DNA of 64,000 nt, taken from Corynebacterium tuberculostearicum (GTDB lineage Bacteria > Actinomycetota > Actinomycetes > Mycobacteriales > Mycobacteriaceae). A model generated the notes under the pieces. The model worked only from the letters and a program-made list of their open reading frames with translations, had not been told where the DNA came from and searched no databases. Below are positions 23,723 through 32,494 of this stretch, piece after piece. Where the stretch lies: positions 496,001-560,000 of the forward strand of contig NZ_JACBZL010000001.1 of the NCBI RefSeq assembly GCF_013408445.1, written 5' to 3'. Position 1 is the first letter of the stretch. Each line of letters starts with the position of its first letter. The position numbers and the translations under genes are program-made.

Positions 23723-24325
23723 ATGCCTACGTGGAAAGAAGTAACCGACGCTAATCCCGAGCACTCCCATAACTTTGCTCGCAAATGGAAGGTGCTGGCC
23801 GCACAGGGTAAAGACATCAACGGCGAGGCCCGGCTTATCGACGCCATGGTGGAACGCAACTCCACCATCCTCGATGCCGGCTGTGGCACCGGCCGCGTGG
23901 GCGGCGAGCTGCTTCGCCACGGCCATAGCGTTGTGGGCGTCGACGTAGACCCCATTCTTATCGAGCACGCTGAGCACGATTTCCCAGAGGGGCAATGGTT
24001 CGTGGGAGATCTGTGCGAGGAAGAGGTGCCAGAAGGCCCCTTTGATATCGCCGTATCCGCAGGCAATGTCATGGGCTTTCTAGCAAAGGAAGGCCGCGAG
24101 CCCGCGCTGCGCAATATCTATAATTCCCTCAAGCCCGGTGGCCGCCTCGTCACCGGCTTTGGCGAGGGCCGTGGGTGGGAATTTTCTGATTTCCTCGACA
24201 TGGCGCAGAAGGTGGGCTACCGAGTCGACTTCACTTTCTCCTCGTGGGACATGAAGCTCTTCTCGGAGCATTCCACCTTCCTCGTCGCCGTTCTTTCGCG
24301 CCCTGGGTCAGACTTACTGGCCTAA
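23723..24325 (+). CDS. Class I SAM-dependent methyltransferase
   Basis: 200 residues. Motif I ILDAGCGTGRVGGELLRHGH (residues about 53-72), acidic motif II VVGVDVDPILIEHA, motif III FDIAVSAGNVMGFL, and the post-motif SLKPGGRLVTGFG place it in Methyltransf_11/25. The substrate cannot be deduced. The ATG at 23723 follows TATAAT by 7 nt, so the mRNA is probably leaderless. Its stop overlaps the convergent thiD/tenA stop. Confidence 0.88.
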   Translation: MPTWKEVTDANPEHSHNFARKWKVLAAQGKDINGEARLIDAMVERNSTILDAGCGTGRVGGELLRHGHSVVGVDVDPILIEHAEHDFPEGQWFVGDLCEEEVPEGPFDIAVSAGNVMGFLAKEGREPALRNIYNSLKPGGRLVTGFGEGRGWEFSDFLDMAQKVGYRVDFTFSSWDMKLFSEHSTFLVAVLSRPGSDLLA

Positions 24326-25857
24326 AAGCGCCTATCGGCTTGGTCGAAGAAGTCGACCTCATGGTGGCTGGCGGTGATATAGGCGCGCTCGGCCCGCAGG
24401 CGAGTGCGCTCATCCGCCTCGGAGAGAGCTTGTTCGACGATGTCGAGGCTAGCGCGAACCCCGTTGAGGAAGTCCTCGCCGCCGTACATGGAAAGCCATG
24501 AGTGATAGGGGTGTTCGGGGGAATCAAACTCTGCGAGGTGGAGGCCTACCTCTGCATATAACCAGTAGCAGGGCAGTACCGCCGCAGCGCCCACCACGTA
24601 GTCATCCGTATGCGTCGAGCGGATCAGGAAATCCGTATAGGCGCTGGTTACCCGGGAGGCTGCGGTCGTGATATCGCTTTCGAGCCACCCGCGGTGCAGC
24701 TCGGCCTCCACCGCCAAGCAATCATGCGCGCCTTCGGCCCAGTGCAGCTGCTGTGCCGCTTCTGGGGCTTGGCTGGCGAGGCGAGCCAACGCCTTGGAAT
24801 AAGCGTTCAGGTACTGGGCATCTTGGTCGAGGTAGAAGCCAAAGGCATCCTTTTCCAACGCCCCCGTGCCCAAGGCCCGAATAAAGGGCAGAGCCTTGAT
24901 GGCCTCCCAGTGATCCCCAGCTAGGTTCCACAGGCGTTGCGTGTGTGGGCCGGCCGCGGGAACGCGGGGCTGGTCGACGTTTTCCGGTTCTACCAGGTTG
25001 CCGGATAAGTACGGCTGGGGCAGGGTAGAGGCAGCCTGCATGAGGCGCTGCGAGCGATGCAGGTGGTCCACGGGTCCGTGTCCCTTGCCCACGTGAAGCG
25101 CATCCGCATTAGCAATTGCCTCATGCAGCCACTGGGTTGACCACGTTAGAGCTGCCGCGGGACTATCGCCGGCTCCCAGGCGAGTGGCTAGGGCAGAGGA
25201 AAGGGAACAGCCAGTACCATGCGTATTCTTCGTGTCCACACGGCTGGAAGCAACGCGGTGCACAGCCCCATCCGCATTAACCACCGCATTGTCGGCGATG
25301 TCAGCATCGAGGTGCCCGCCCTTGACGACGACCGCGGTACCAGCACCCTTCGCCCATTCCTTCGCCGTGGCAATGGCCTCTTCTAGGTCGCTCGCCTCGT
25401 CCGTCTGGGTAAGGACTGCCAATTCCTTCAAGTTGGGAGTGATGAGGTCCACCTGGGAGCAGAGATCGCGCACGGCCTGTTCTGCTTCCTTTTCCAGCAG
25501 GCGATCCCCGCTGGTAGCCACCATGACCGGATCAAGCACCACGGGGACATCCTCCGGCAGGTGGCGCAGGAAGTCTGCGACCTTGGCGGTAATGGCGGCG
25601 TCGGCAAGCATGCCAATCTTTACCGCATCAATCTCCACATCATCGATGACGGAGTCTAGCTGCTCCTGCAGAAAGTCCACCGGCGGTACGTGGACGCTGC
25701 GAACACCCTGGGTGTTTTGAGCCACCAACGCCGTCACGACGCTCATTCCGTAGCCGCCTGCGGCAGAGATGGATTTCAGATCGGCCTGAATTCCTGCTCC
25801 GCCGGTGGGATCGGTTCCGGCAATGGACAGTACTCGAGGATAGATGCCTTTAGCCAT
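24322..25857 (-). CDS. thiD: ThiD-TenA fusion: HMP(-P) kinase / thiaminase II-like protein
   Basis: 511 residues. Residues about 1-260 are ThiD: SIAGTDPTGGAGIQADLKSI, DPVMVATSGDRLL, VDLITPNLKEL, VVVKGGH and the anion hole NTHGTGCSLSSALA. It phosphorylates hydroxymethylpyrimidine to the diphosphate for thiamine synthesis. Residues about 300-511 are TenA/THI-4 (PFIRALGTGALEKDAFGFYL, DQDAQYLNAYSKAL, YTDFLIRST, PCYWLYAEVG, YGGEDF), which salvages the pyrimidine from degraded thiamine. It overlaps thiE by 8 nt in the thiM-thiE-thiD operon under the TPP riboswitch. Confidence 0.93.
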   Translation of the reverse strand: MAKGIYPRVLSIAGTDPTGGAGIQADLKSISAAGGYGMSVVTALVAQNTQGVRSVHVPPVDFLQEQLDSVIDDVEIDAVKIGMLADAAITAKVADFLRHLPEDVPVVLDPVMVATSGDRLLEKEAEQAVRDLCSQVDLITPNLKELAVLTQTDEASDLEEAIATAKEWAKGAGTAVVVKGGHLDADIADNAVVNADGAVHRVASSRVDTKNTHGTGCSLSSALATRLGAGDSPAAALTWSTQWLHEAIANADALHVGKGHGPVDHLHRSQRLMQAASTLPQPYLSGNLVEPENVDQPRVPAAGPHTQRLWNLAGDHWEAIKALPFIRALGTGALEKDAFGFYLDQDAQYLNAYSKALARLASQAPEAAQQLHWAEGAHDCLAVEAELHRGWLESDITTAASRVTSAYTDFLIRSTHTDDYVVGAAAVLPCYWLYAEVGLHLAEFDSPEHPYHSWLSMYGGEDFLNGVRASLDIVEQALSEADERTRLRAERAYITASHHEVDFFDQADRRF

Positions 25858-26479
25858 GGAAAGCCTCCTTAAGGTGGGCGGCGGCTGCTGCGGGGTCCTC
25901 GGCCGCCATGATGTCGCTGACTACGCAAACTCCGGCAAAGTCGCTGCCCGCCAGCTCGTGCGCATTATGGGTCTTGATTCCGCCGATGGCGACGGACTCG
26001 ATGCCACGCTCACGTGCGGCGTGGGCGAGTGCTGCGGCCGCAGCCGTACCCATGCCGGCTGGGGCGTTTTTCTTCGTTGCGGTCGAATGCACGGGCCCGA
26101 TGCCGATGACATCCGGCAGTGCATCGTCCGCAATAGCAGCAAGCTCCTCGTTACTGCCGATGGATAAGCCAATAAGCTGGCCCTCACCTAGCTTCTCCCG
26201 GGCCTCGCGAAAGGCCATGTCATCCTGCCCAATGTGTAGGTGGCAGCCGAGTTTTGCGGCCACTTCTACGCGGTCATTGATGAATAGCGGGACATCGCCT
26301 AATACGCCAAGCAATTCGCGGGCCGTGCGCTCAATCTGTTCATCGCTAGCTTCCTTGTCCCGGAGCTGGACGACGGTAACGCCGCCGCGTACAGCCTCCT
26401 GCACGATGGAGACCACGTTGTCTCGCCCGCCAGCCAGATCTGGATCGGTCACCAGGTAGAGCGTCCAGTCAATAGCCAT
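25850..26479 (-). CDS. thiE: Thiamine phosphate synthase
   Basis: 209 residues, a TIM barrel. It shows LYLVTDPDL, GGVTVVQLRDKEAS, LFINDRVEVAAKLGCHLHIGQDD and the pyrophosphate loop IGIGPVHSTATKKNA, followed by VAIGGIKTHNAHEL. It joins hydroxymethylpyrimidine diphosphate with hydroxyethylthiazole phosphate to give thiamine phosphate. It starts one base after thiM ends and runs into thiD, so the three are one transcription unit. Confidence 0.95.
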   Translation of the reverse strand: MAIDWTLYLVTDPDLAGGRDNVVSIVQEAVRGGVTVVQLRDKEASDEQIERTARELLGVLGDVPLFINDRVEVAAKLGCHLHIGQDDMAFREAREKLGEGQLIGLSIGSNEELAAIADDALPDVIGIGPVHSTATKKNAPAGMGTAAAAALAHAARERGIESVAIGGIKTHNAHELAGSDFAGVCVVSDIMAAEDPAAAAAHLKEAFHG

Positions 26480-27292
26480 CTAGATCCCCTCCACGTCAGT
26501 GAGCTTGACCAGGCCCTCAATATCCGCCGTCGGGACATCGTAGAGCGCATCCAGCCATGCAACGGCAAAGGAGCCGGGGGCGTGGTGCTTCTCGGCGGCC
26601 ACGCTACCCGCCGCGCCAACGTGCGCGTGCGCAGCGATGATCGCTTCGAAAGGATCCTCCCACGCGGCCAGATATGCGGCGCAGATAGCGCCAAGCGAAC
26701 AGCCAGTACCAATGACGTTCTGGAGCATCGGGTGCCCCGATTCGAGGTAGACGGCACGCGTTGTATCGCCGACGTGGACGATAAGGTCCCGCGGGCCGGA
26801 AATGGCCACGACGGCGCCGGTATCCCGGGAAAGCACCACTGCCGAATCCAGGGCGGCTTCCACGCCATCGGTGGATTCGACGCCTCGGCCGCCCTGCCCG
26901 GTACCTGCGAGGGCAATGATTTCTGACGCGTTGCCACGAATTGCGCCCGGGCCAAGTGGCAGCACCTCGCGCATGAACTCCGTGCGGTGGCTCAGGCCGC
27001 CGGCGCCTACCGGATCGAGTACCCAGGGGGTGTGGGCGGAGTTCGCCCCGGCGATGGCCTCGCGCATGCCGCCGTATTGCTCGGAGCTGGGCGTACCGCA
27101 ATTGATGAGTACGCCGCTGGCTACCTGCGCGAATTCGCGCGATTCCTCCGGCGTATCGACCATCGCCGGGCTGGCCCCGATAGCCAGCAGAGCATTGGCG
27201 GTGACGTTGCTGACGACCTTATTGGTCAAACATTGAATAAGCGGCGTGGACTCGCGCACAGCGTCGTGTGCGCTCAGAAAAGCATAATCCAC
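26480..27292 (-). CDS. thiM: Hydroxyethylthiazole kinase
   Basis: 270 residues from GTG 27292; the frame extends to 27397 but that part is the TPP riboswitch, and GAAGGGA just upstream is the ribosome binding site. Motifs: [26 protein letters not shown]-like [43 protein letters not shown] and the anion hole [15 protein letters not shown]. It phosphorylates the thiazole alcohol for thiamine salvage. First gene of the thi operon. Confidence 0.95.
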   Translation of the reverse strand: MDYAFLSAHDAVRESTPLIQCLTNKVVSNVTANALLAIGASPAMVDTPEESREFAQVASGVLINCGTPSSEQYGGMREAIAGANSAHTPWVLDPVGAGGLSHRTEFMREVLPLGPGAIRGNASEIIALAGTGQGGRGVESTDGVEAALDSAVVLSRDTGAVVAISGPRDLIVHVGDTTRAVYLESGHPMLQNVIGTGCSLGAICAAYLAAWEDPFEAIIAAHAHVGAAGSVAAEKHHAPGSFAVAWLDALYDVPTADIEGLVKLTDVEGI

Positions 27293-27295
27293 AAC

Positions 27296-27370
27296 TATCC
27301 CTTCGCTAGTTCTAACTGAGTGCAGGTTCGATGGGTATTTCTCAGCCGCACCGCGTGCGGCACCCCATGT
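27296..27370 (-). promoter_or_regulatory. TPP (thi-box) riboswitch
   Basis: The minus strand upstream of thiM reads GGGGTGCC, then GGCTGAGAAATACCC, CGAACCTG, CAGTTAGAACTAGCG and AAGGGA, the conserved core of the TPP aptamer in order. The 3' end (GAAGGGA) doubles as the thiM ribosome binding site, so thiamine pyrophosphate should repress translation initiation by occluding it. Confidence 0.93.
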
Positions 27371-27474
27371 TGCGTGTCTCAGCCTAACAAAGGTCACGGA
27401 AACTATGTGCGAAAATCGACGTTCGGGCTCCCCAGTAGCGGAATCGCCGGCGCTAGCAACAGGTAGCCAGGGAA

Positions 27475-27523
27475 AATAAAAATCGCCGCCCAGAGCCTGC
27501 TTTCCAGCAGGTGGGGCGGCGAT
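27475..27523 (-). terminator. Strong terminator of ndh
   Basis: Stem ATCGCCGCC / GGCGGCGAT with an inner stem CCTGC / GCAGG. On the minus strand it is followed by TTTTTATTTT. Confidence 0.9.
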
Positions 27524-27538
27524 GTGAGCGAGGAGGTA

Positions 27539-28882
27539 TTACTTCTCGTTCTTGTTAATGATATTGCGTGCGATGCGCTGCTGGGTGGTGATCTCAAGGT
27601 TGCCGCGATCGCGGGAGAGGATATTGGTTGCCCAGTTAACCAGCACGGCCAAGCGGCTGCGCAGACCAATGACGTAGGTCAGGTGCAGGCCGAGCCATGC
27701 AACCCAGCCTGCAAAGCCACCGAACTCGGTCTTGCCCAGCTTAACGACGGCGTTGAAGCGCTTCACGATGGCCATGGAGCCCTTGTCAAAGTAGTCGAAG
27801 GCTTCTTTCTCATTTGCGGTCGATTCCTCGTCCACCTTGGCCTGGATGAGCTTTGCGACGTGCGCGCCACCCTGGATAGCAACCTGTGCCAGACCCGGCA
27901 GGCGGTTGAGGGAGATCATGTCACCGACCATGTAGACGTTGTTGTGCTCGCCCACGGTCAGGTCCTCGTTGACGGAGACGCGACCTGCGCGGTCGGCCTC
28001 GACGCCAGCCTGCTCTGCAACCATCTTGCCCAGTGGGGAAGCGGCCACACCAGCGGACCAGATCTTGGTAGCACCCGTCAGGGTGGTTTCCTCCTCGGTC
28101 TTCATGTCCTTGTAGGTGACGGTGTCCGCGGTTACATCGGTCACCATGGCGTTCAGGTGAACCTGTACGCCTTCCTTTTCCAAGGTGCGCTGAGCCTTGC
28201 GGCCCAGGCGCTTGCCAAATGGCGGCAGTACCTGTGGGGCACCATCGAGCAGGTAAATCTTGGCCGAGGTGGTGCCGTAGTTGGAATAGACATCGTTGAG
28301 GGTACGGTTTGCCAATTCGGCAATCTGGCCGGTGAGCTCAACGCCGGTTGGGCCAGCACCAACGATGATGAAGGTAAGCAGGCGCTCGCGCTCCGCGGGG
28401 TCGTCGGTAAGCTCTGCCTTCTCAAACGCCGAGATGATGCGAGAGCGCAGCTCCAGGGCATCGTCCAAGGTCTTCATACCCGGGGCAAACTCAGCGAAGT
28501 GGTCGTTGCCAAAGTAGGACTGACCGGAACCCGCGGCGACAACCAGAGAGTCATAAGCATAGGTACGAGAGAACTCGTCCTGCTCAGCGGTAACCGTCTG
28601 ATCCGCCAGGTTGATATCAGTAACCTCAGCGTTAACGAAGTGGACGTTGTCCTGATCGCGCAGCAGCTGGCGGGTGGAAGGGGCAACCTCACCGGCGGAA
28701 ATCATGCCGGTTGCTACCTGGTACAGCATCGGCTGGAACAGGTGGTGGTTCTTCTTATCGATGAGGGTGATTTCCACATCGGCGTTCTTCAGCTTCTGAA
28801 CGGTGTTGAGACCACCGAAGCCGGCGCCAACCACGACGACGTGGTGGCGGCCACCGTTGGGGCGATAAGGGGTATCAGTCAT
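27539..28882 (-). CDS. ndh: Type II NADH dehydrogenase (NDH-2)
   Basis: 447 residues. FAD-binding HHVVVVGAGFGGLNTVQKLK near the N-terminus, DKKNHHLFQPMLYQVATG, the NADH-binding IIVGAGPTGVELTGQIAEL, and the second FAD motif NVYMVGDMISLN. A C-terminal hydrophobic/amphipathic stretch (FAGWVAWLGLHLTYVIGLRS) anchors it to the inner face of the membrane. It passes electrons from NADH to menaquinone without pumping protons. AAGGAAGG precedes the ATG, and a promoter at 28918-28946 is plausible. Confidence 0.96.
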   Translation of the reverse strand: MTDTPYRPNGGRHHVVVVGAGFGGLNTVQKLKNADVEITLIDKKNHHLFQPMLYQVATGMISAGEVAPSTRQLLRDQDNVHFVNAEVTDINLADQTVTAEQDEFSRTYAYDSLVVAAGSGQSYFGNDHFAEFAPGMKTLDDALELRSRIISAFEKAELTDDPAERERLLTFIIVGAGPTGVELTGQIAELANRTLNDVYSNYGTTSAKIYLLDGAPQVLPPFGKRLGRKAQRTLEKEGVQVHLNAMVTDVTADTVTYKDMKTEEETTLTGATKIWSAGVAASPLGKMVAEQAGVEADRAGRVSVNEDLTVGEHNNVYMVGDMISLNRLPGLAQVAIQGGAHVAKLIQAKVDEESTANEKEAFDYFDKGSMAIVKRFNAVVKLGKTEFGGFAGWVAWLGLHLTYVIGLRSRLAVLVNWATNILSRDRGNLEITTQQRIARNIINKNEK

Positions 28883-28917
28883 GGATTTAATGCGACCTTC
28901 CTTAAGAAAGCTAATGT

Positions 28918-28946
28918 TTAGTACCCGTACAGTCTAAACACTTCAA
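28918..28946 (-). promoter_or_regulatory. Candidate ndh promoter
   Basis: TTGAAG and TACTAA on the minus strand separated by 17 bp, about 36 bp upstream of the ndh ATG. Confidence 0.5.
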
Positions 28947-29115
28947 ACAGAACGCGCATACTTAATGACTGATAAACTTCCGCCGCTGCGTTGCGGTTTT
29001 CGTGGGAAGAACCGGCGCGGCTGTCCGGAGCGCCTCAACCGGGGTGCGCACAAAGCTGACTAAGGTTGTTCCGGATAGTGACTTCCTCCGCCCATCAAGG
29101 AGCGCACCTGGCATT

Positions 29116-30429
29116 ATGACTTTTACCCGCCCTGAGCATTTGAGCTCTATCGATGCAGAATCCTGGCCCAATGTGGCTACGGTTCCCGCACCTCGTTGGC
29201 CTGGAATGAAAGCCCGCCGGGCAGAGGCTGAGTTTGCCAAGGCCTGCGATGATGCCGGACTAGAACTAGACCTAGAAGCCGAAGGCGGACCAGATCTCAA
29301 GGTGGGGCATGATGCCTTGTTTGAGCGCATTGCCGCTAGCGGTTGGCTGGGATTTGCGGAAAGTTATATGGCAGGAGAGTGGACCGTTACTTCTTCCTCG
29401 CAGCTGGTAAAGGTCCTCGGCCGCCTATTGGGGGTGGGTTACCTCCCCAAGGCCAAGATGCTGGGTGCCGGTAAGTCGGAGCCAGGGGAGCTGCCACTGG
29501 AATTGGTTCGGCTCTATGCCGGCGATGGATTAAGCCATGTAGGGGGGATTTTTTCCAGTGGCGTACCGACCACCATTAGGGAAACGGTGGAAAGCTATAG
29601 CCCCAAGGCTGGCCGCAAGGAGCCGAAGAGCCACTTCGTCGATGTCACGACGCTGAGTGAGCCCACGAGTGTGGACAGGGATGATCTGGGAGATGCACAG
29701 CGCCGCGCGGCGGATTGGCTGCTTGACGTCACCCGTACTGGCGCCGGAACCCACCTGTTGGTGTACCCGGCTGCCGGAATGCAGCCAGCGATGCGGGCGA
29801 CTAAGCGGCGCGCAACGGTGGACGTTTTGACCAGTGATGTGGACCAAATGAGCCACATGCGCGAGGCCCTCGTACTAGAGGGGGCAGACGATTCCATCCA
29901 TGTCGAGCGCATTCCCGGCGTCGTCCCGAACCCCAAGCAGTGGCACGGGCACTATGACGCCATCGTCACCGTAGAAAAGGTAGAACAACTCAGCGCTAGC
30001 GAGCGCAAAGAGTATATCCGCGCAGTCGACCGGTTCTTAACGCCTAATGGGCGGGCAGGAATCCAGTCCATCGTGGCGACCGAGTCGATGACGGAGGCCG
30101 GTAAGGCCTCGCTTCAGGCCTTGCGAGCCTATGTGTGGCCGGGGTTGGACTATCCGCGCACCACGGAGATGCACCAGCTAGTGGATAAGAATTCTAACCT
30201 GCGCATCGTGTCCGAAACCCACGTGGGCACCCATTACTTGGAATCCCTGCGTCAGCAGCGATCCTTTTTTGACGGGCACCTGCGAGAAGCAGCGGCCGCT
30301 GGGTTCGACCCAGTCTTCCGTCGCTTATGGACCTTCCAATTTGCCCTCCGTGAGGCCCTTATGACGCTCGGGATGATTGACTCGGTGCAATTTGGGTTGG
30401 CTCACCGCAACCGCGGGGGCCGGCGTTAG
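29116..30429 (+). CDS. Cyclopropane-fatty-acyl-phospholipid synthase-like protein with degenerate SAM motif
   Basis: 437 residues from ATG 29116 (AAGGAG 12 nt upstream); GTG 29002 is a longer alternative without a ribosome binding site. The N-terminal domain matches CFA enzymes (GHDALFERIAASGWLGFAES then YMAGEWTVTSSSQLVKVL). The C-terminal half keeps family elements: YDAIVTVEKVEQLSASERKE, DRFLTPNGRAGIQSIV, RAYVWPGLDYPRTTEM and FFDGHLREAAAAGFDPVFRR. The glycine-rich SAM motif (normally LDIGCGWGG-like) is replaced by HLLVYPAAGMQPAM, so catalysis is doubtful. It may be a non-catalytic partner or have a changed cofactor. It is divergent from ndh. Confidence 0.75.
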   Translation: MTFTRPEHLSSIDAESWPNVATVPAPRWPGMKARRAEAEFAKACDDAGLELDLEAEGGPDLKVGHDALFERIAASGWLGFAESYMAGEWTVTSSSQLVKVLGRLLGVGYLPKAKMLGAGKSEPGELPLELVRLYAGDGLSHVGGIFSSGVPTTIRETVESYSPKAGRKEPKSHFVDVTTLSEPTSVDRDDLGDAQRRAADWLLDVTRTGAGTHLLVYPAAGMQPAMRATKRRATVDVLTSDVDQMSHMREALVLEGADDSIHVERIPGVVPNPKQWHGHYDAIVTVEKVEQLSASERKEYIRAVDRFLTPNGRAGIQSIVATESMTEAGKASLQALRAYVWPGLDYPRTTEMHQLVDKNSNLRIVSETHVGTHYLESLRQQRSFFDGHLREAAAAGFDPVFRRLWTFQFALREALMTLGMIDSVQFGLAHRNRGGRR

Positions 30430-30435
30430 GCGGCC

Positions 30436-30495
30436 GGCCGTAAGGCGGGCGGCCGTAAGGCGGGCGGCCGTAAGGCGGGCGGCCCTTAGGCCGGC
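30436..30495. repeat. 15-bp tandem repeat between convergent genes
   Basis: Unit ggccgtaaggcgggc occurs three times perfectly (30436-30450, 30451-30465, 30466-30480), then a fourth copy with 3 mismatches (ggcccttaggccggc, 30481-30495) that contains the DyP stop codon. GC-rich units with internal ggccggcc-type pairing could act as a bidirectional terminator and may vary in copy number. Confidence 0.85.
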
Positions 30496-31394
30496 GGCAG
30501 CTCGTCGAAGTTCTTCATCAGATCCGCACTGGGCACAAAGAAGTTGGTGCCAGTAAGCGCGGTGGAGAAGTCCAAGATACGGTCGTAGTTTCCCTCCGGC
30601 TTGCCAATGAACATATTGCGCAGGCGTTCCATGACGTTTTCGGGGTCCTTGGCATAGCCGATGAAGTAAGTGCCCATCTCACCCGCGGCGAAAGAGCCGA
30701 AGACCATGTTCTCACGGTAAATATCTTCCTCTAGGTCATTGAGGGCGACGTGCGAGTTAGTGGGCTTGGTATCGTCATCCAACTCGATATCGTCGGCCTT
30801 GGTGCGGCCGATGACCTTTTCTTGCTCCTCGGTGCTCAGCTCGTTCCACTTGGCCAGGTCGTGGATATATTTTTGGACGGTGACGTAGGAGCCACGAGGG
30901 TAGTCGGCGTTGTCGCCAAGCAGCACGGTATCTAAGGCCTCTTCGGCGAGGGGATTGGCGGTGCCATCCACAAAGCCTAGTAAATCGCGCTGGTCCAAGT
31001 ACTTAAAGCCGTGGGTCTCATCGATAACCCTGGCGGCATCGCCCAGCTGATCCAGTACCTGGCGGGCCATCTCATGGCACAGGTCATAGGTATTCGCACG
31101 GAAGTGGAGAAGAATATCGCCCGGCGTGGCCGGGGCCTTATGCGCGGCATCGATTGCCTCAAATTCCTTCAGGCGTTCCGGCATAGGCGCGCTGGTCAAA
31201 CGCGGCCACATGGAAGCACCAATGCCGACTACGGTATAAAGCTCGCCTTCGTTGTAGCGGAAGTTAACGGACTTAAACAGTCCGGCAAACCCCGTGAGCA
31301 TATCGCGAGTGGCCTGCTCGCCACCGTCCTTGATTTCAAGGACGAGGAAGAGAGCTGCGCGGGAAGGCTTATCTACTACGTGCTGAATCGTCAT
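30486..31394 (-). CDS. Dye-decolorizing (DyP-type) heme peroxidase
   Basis: 302 residues from ATG 31394. The family signature GFVDGTANP (residues 140-148) carries the catalytic Asp. The candidate proximal heme His lies in KPTNSHVALND (about 211), followed by the conserved Arg/Phe region FGSFAAGEMGTYFIGYAKDP. There is no Sec or Tat signal, so it is either cytosolic or an encapsulin cargo; no encapsulin gene is in the window and the C-terminus (NFDELPPA) is not an obvious cargo tag. TAGAAT 7 nt before the ATG predicts a leaderless mRNA. Confidence 0.93.
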   Translation of the reverse strand: MTIQHVVDKPSRAALFLVLEIKDGGEQATRDMLTGFAGLFKSVNFRYNEGELYTVVGIGASMWPRLTSAPMPERLKEFEAIDAAHKAPATPGDILLHFRANTYDLCHEMARQVLDQLGDAARVIDETHGFKYLDQRDLLGFVDGTANPLAEEALDTVLLGDNADYPRGSYVTVQKYIHDLAKWNELSTEEQEKVIGRTKADDIELDDDTKPTNSHVALNDLEEDIYRENMVFGSFAAGEMGTYFIGYAKDPENVMERLRNMFIGKPEGNYDRILDFSTALTGTNFFVPSADLMKNFDELPPA

Positions 31395-31401
31395 GTTGTC
31401 G

Positions 31402-31407
31402 ATTCTA
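31402..31407 (-). promoter_or_regulatory. -10 box of the DyP gene, leaderless spacing
   Basis: TAGAAT followed by 7 nt and ATG 31394. Confidence 0.65.
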
Positions 31408-31529
31408 CGCACCCTGTGGAGATGAGGTACGTTCGCCGGCTTGGAATCGCTCCTGATAGAGACCTGCTTGGCCGTTATATGCGCTAGTGTGCATTTTGGT
31501 TGAAAACTAACCGATAGCCGGGTGAGAAG

Positions 31530-32012
31530 ATGTGGACATGGATACGAAGAAGTAGAAGAAAAGGAACCGCGCGGCTCTTCGTATTGTTTGCGCGGAATGA
31601 CGATTCATATGATGAGTCTTTTGCAGGAGTTGCGCTGACGCGCGCTCAAGAAAAAGCGATGGGACAATGTGTAGACCGCTCAGGGGTAACCTGTTGGACT
31701 GAAGAGGCACACCTGCGTGGGTGGAAAGGTCCACTGGATGTAGAACACCATCCGGAAGTGGTTTATATCGTATTTAGCGGTGGACACGCGCAGGGATCGG
31801 ATCCGTCGAACGCTGAATTCGATCCAGAGCTTAAGGCCGCATGTGCTACGAGAGGCCTAGCCGAGAAAGAAGTCATCCGCCGTATGAGAAATGACGAGAG
31901 CCCAATTGTCGTGAAGGAATGGCACATCTGGGAAGCTTCATTCGGGCGCGTGTTGTCAGGAGCGAACGACAGAAGCGAGGTGCAGGTATCGATGTATGGA
32001 GTCAGGAGCTAA
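31530..32012 (+). CDS. Hypothetical protein
   Basis: 160 residues. A basic N-terminus (MWTWIRRSRRKG) precedes a mixed alpha/beta sequence (LFVLFARNDDSYDESFAG, GPLDVEHHPEVVYIVFSG, PIVVKEWHIWEASFGRVL). No motif I recognise. GTGAGAAG lies about 6 nt before the ATG. It sits alone between the DyP gene and a gene-poor segment and has codon use less biased than its neighbours, so it may be a recent acquisition. Confidence 0.5.
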   Translation: MWTWIRRSRRKGTARLFVLFARNDDSYDESFAGVALTRAQEKAMGQCVDRSGVTCWTEEAHLRGWKGPLDVEHHPEVVYIVFSGGHAQGSDPSNAEFDPELKAACATRGLAEKEVIRRMRNDESPIVVKEWHIWEASFGRVLSGANDRSEVQVSMYGVRS

Positions 32013-32494
32013 AAGGGGGAATGCCACCCCTGGTTAAAATGACATAATGTACATTATCGGACAACTACTGATATCTAAAGGACCTTCATGTGTCGCCCTC
32101 AATCAATCGCGCCCGGGCGCTAGCACATCTTCCCGGCCCATCTATTGGGCTCCGATTCAGCTTCGTTAAACCTCCACGCGAGATTACGGCGCTTTGCTTG
32201 GCGACGCCCCGCGGCCTCTGCCGCGCCACCCGCCACCCGCCGGCCGCCAGACTCAGGCGCAGGTATCGATTCCGGCTGCAGCTCATTGGAGTTCGGATTT
32301 GCGGCAGCCAACCCCATCTGTCTTTCGGAACTTCTTCATTCCGGGTTCAACCGTTGGCACCGGTGTTTCGCTCGGCGGCCGAAAAACCTGATATCGGTCG
32401 AAAATAGGCCCTACTGGCAGGACTAACTACACCACTATATAAAGTCACACTGACGTTAATCGAGGACGTGCGCCCCAACACCGTGAAGGTCTAA
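32013..32494. other. Gene-poor stretch, no intact gene
   Basis: Starts with a small hairpin (aggggg/acccct) and a 14-bp palindrome at 32044-32057. A purine-rich AAAGGA then precedes an ATG at 32086, but this frame stops after 11 codons. Overlapping frames on both strands are open only because of high GC and show no known family. It could be a decayed gene, a leader or a regulatory region; there is no RNA fold I can name. Confidence 0.45.
32044..32057. promoter_or_regulatory. Perfect 14-bp palindrome (operator-like)
   Basis: ATAATGTACATTAT, fully self-complementary, in a locally AT-rich patch 30 bp before the short ORF at 32086. The size and symmetry suit a TetR/MarR-type operator, but no regulator gene is adjacent. 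Confidence 0.45.

Noticed and set aside
27524..28921. 465-codon plus-strand frame opposite ndh
   Set aside because: Same antisense artefact; the minus-strand gene has complete FAD and NADH motifs, a promoter and a terminator.
32086..32426. A protein-coding gene in the gene-poor stretch
   Set aside because: The frame with the good ribosome binding site stops after 11 codons; the other frames lack starts with support and encode low-complexity Arg/Pro-rich sequence.
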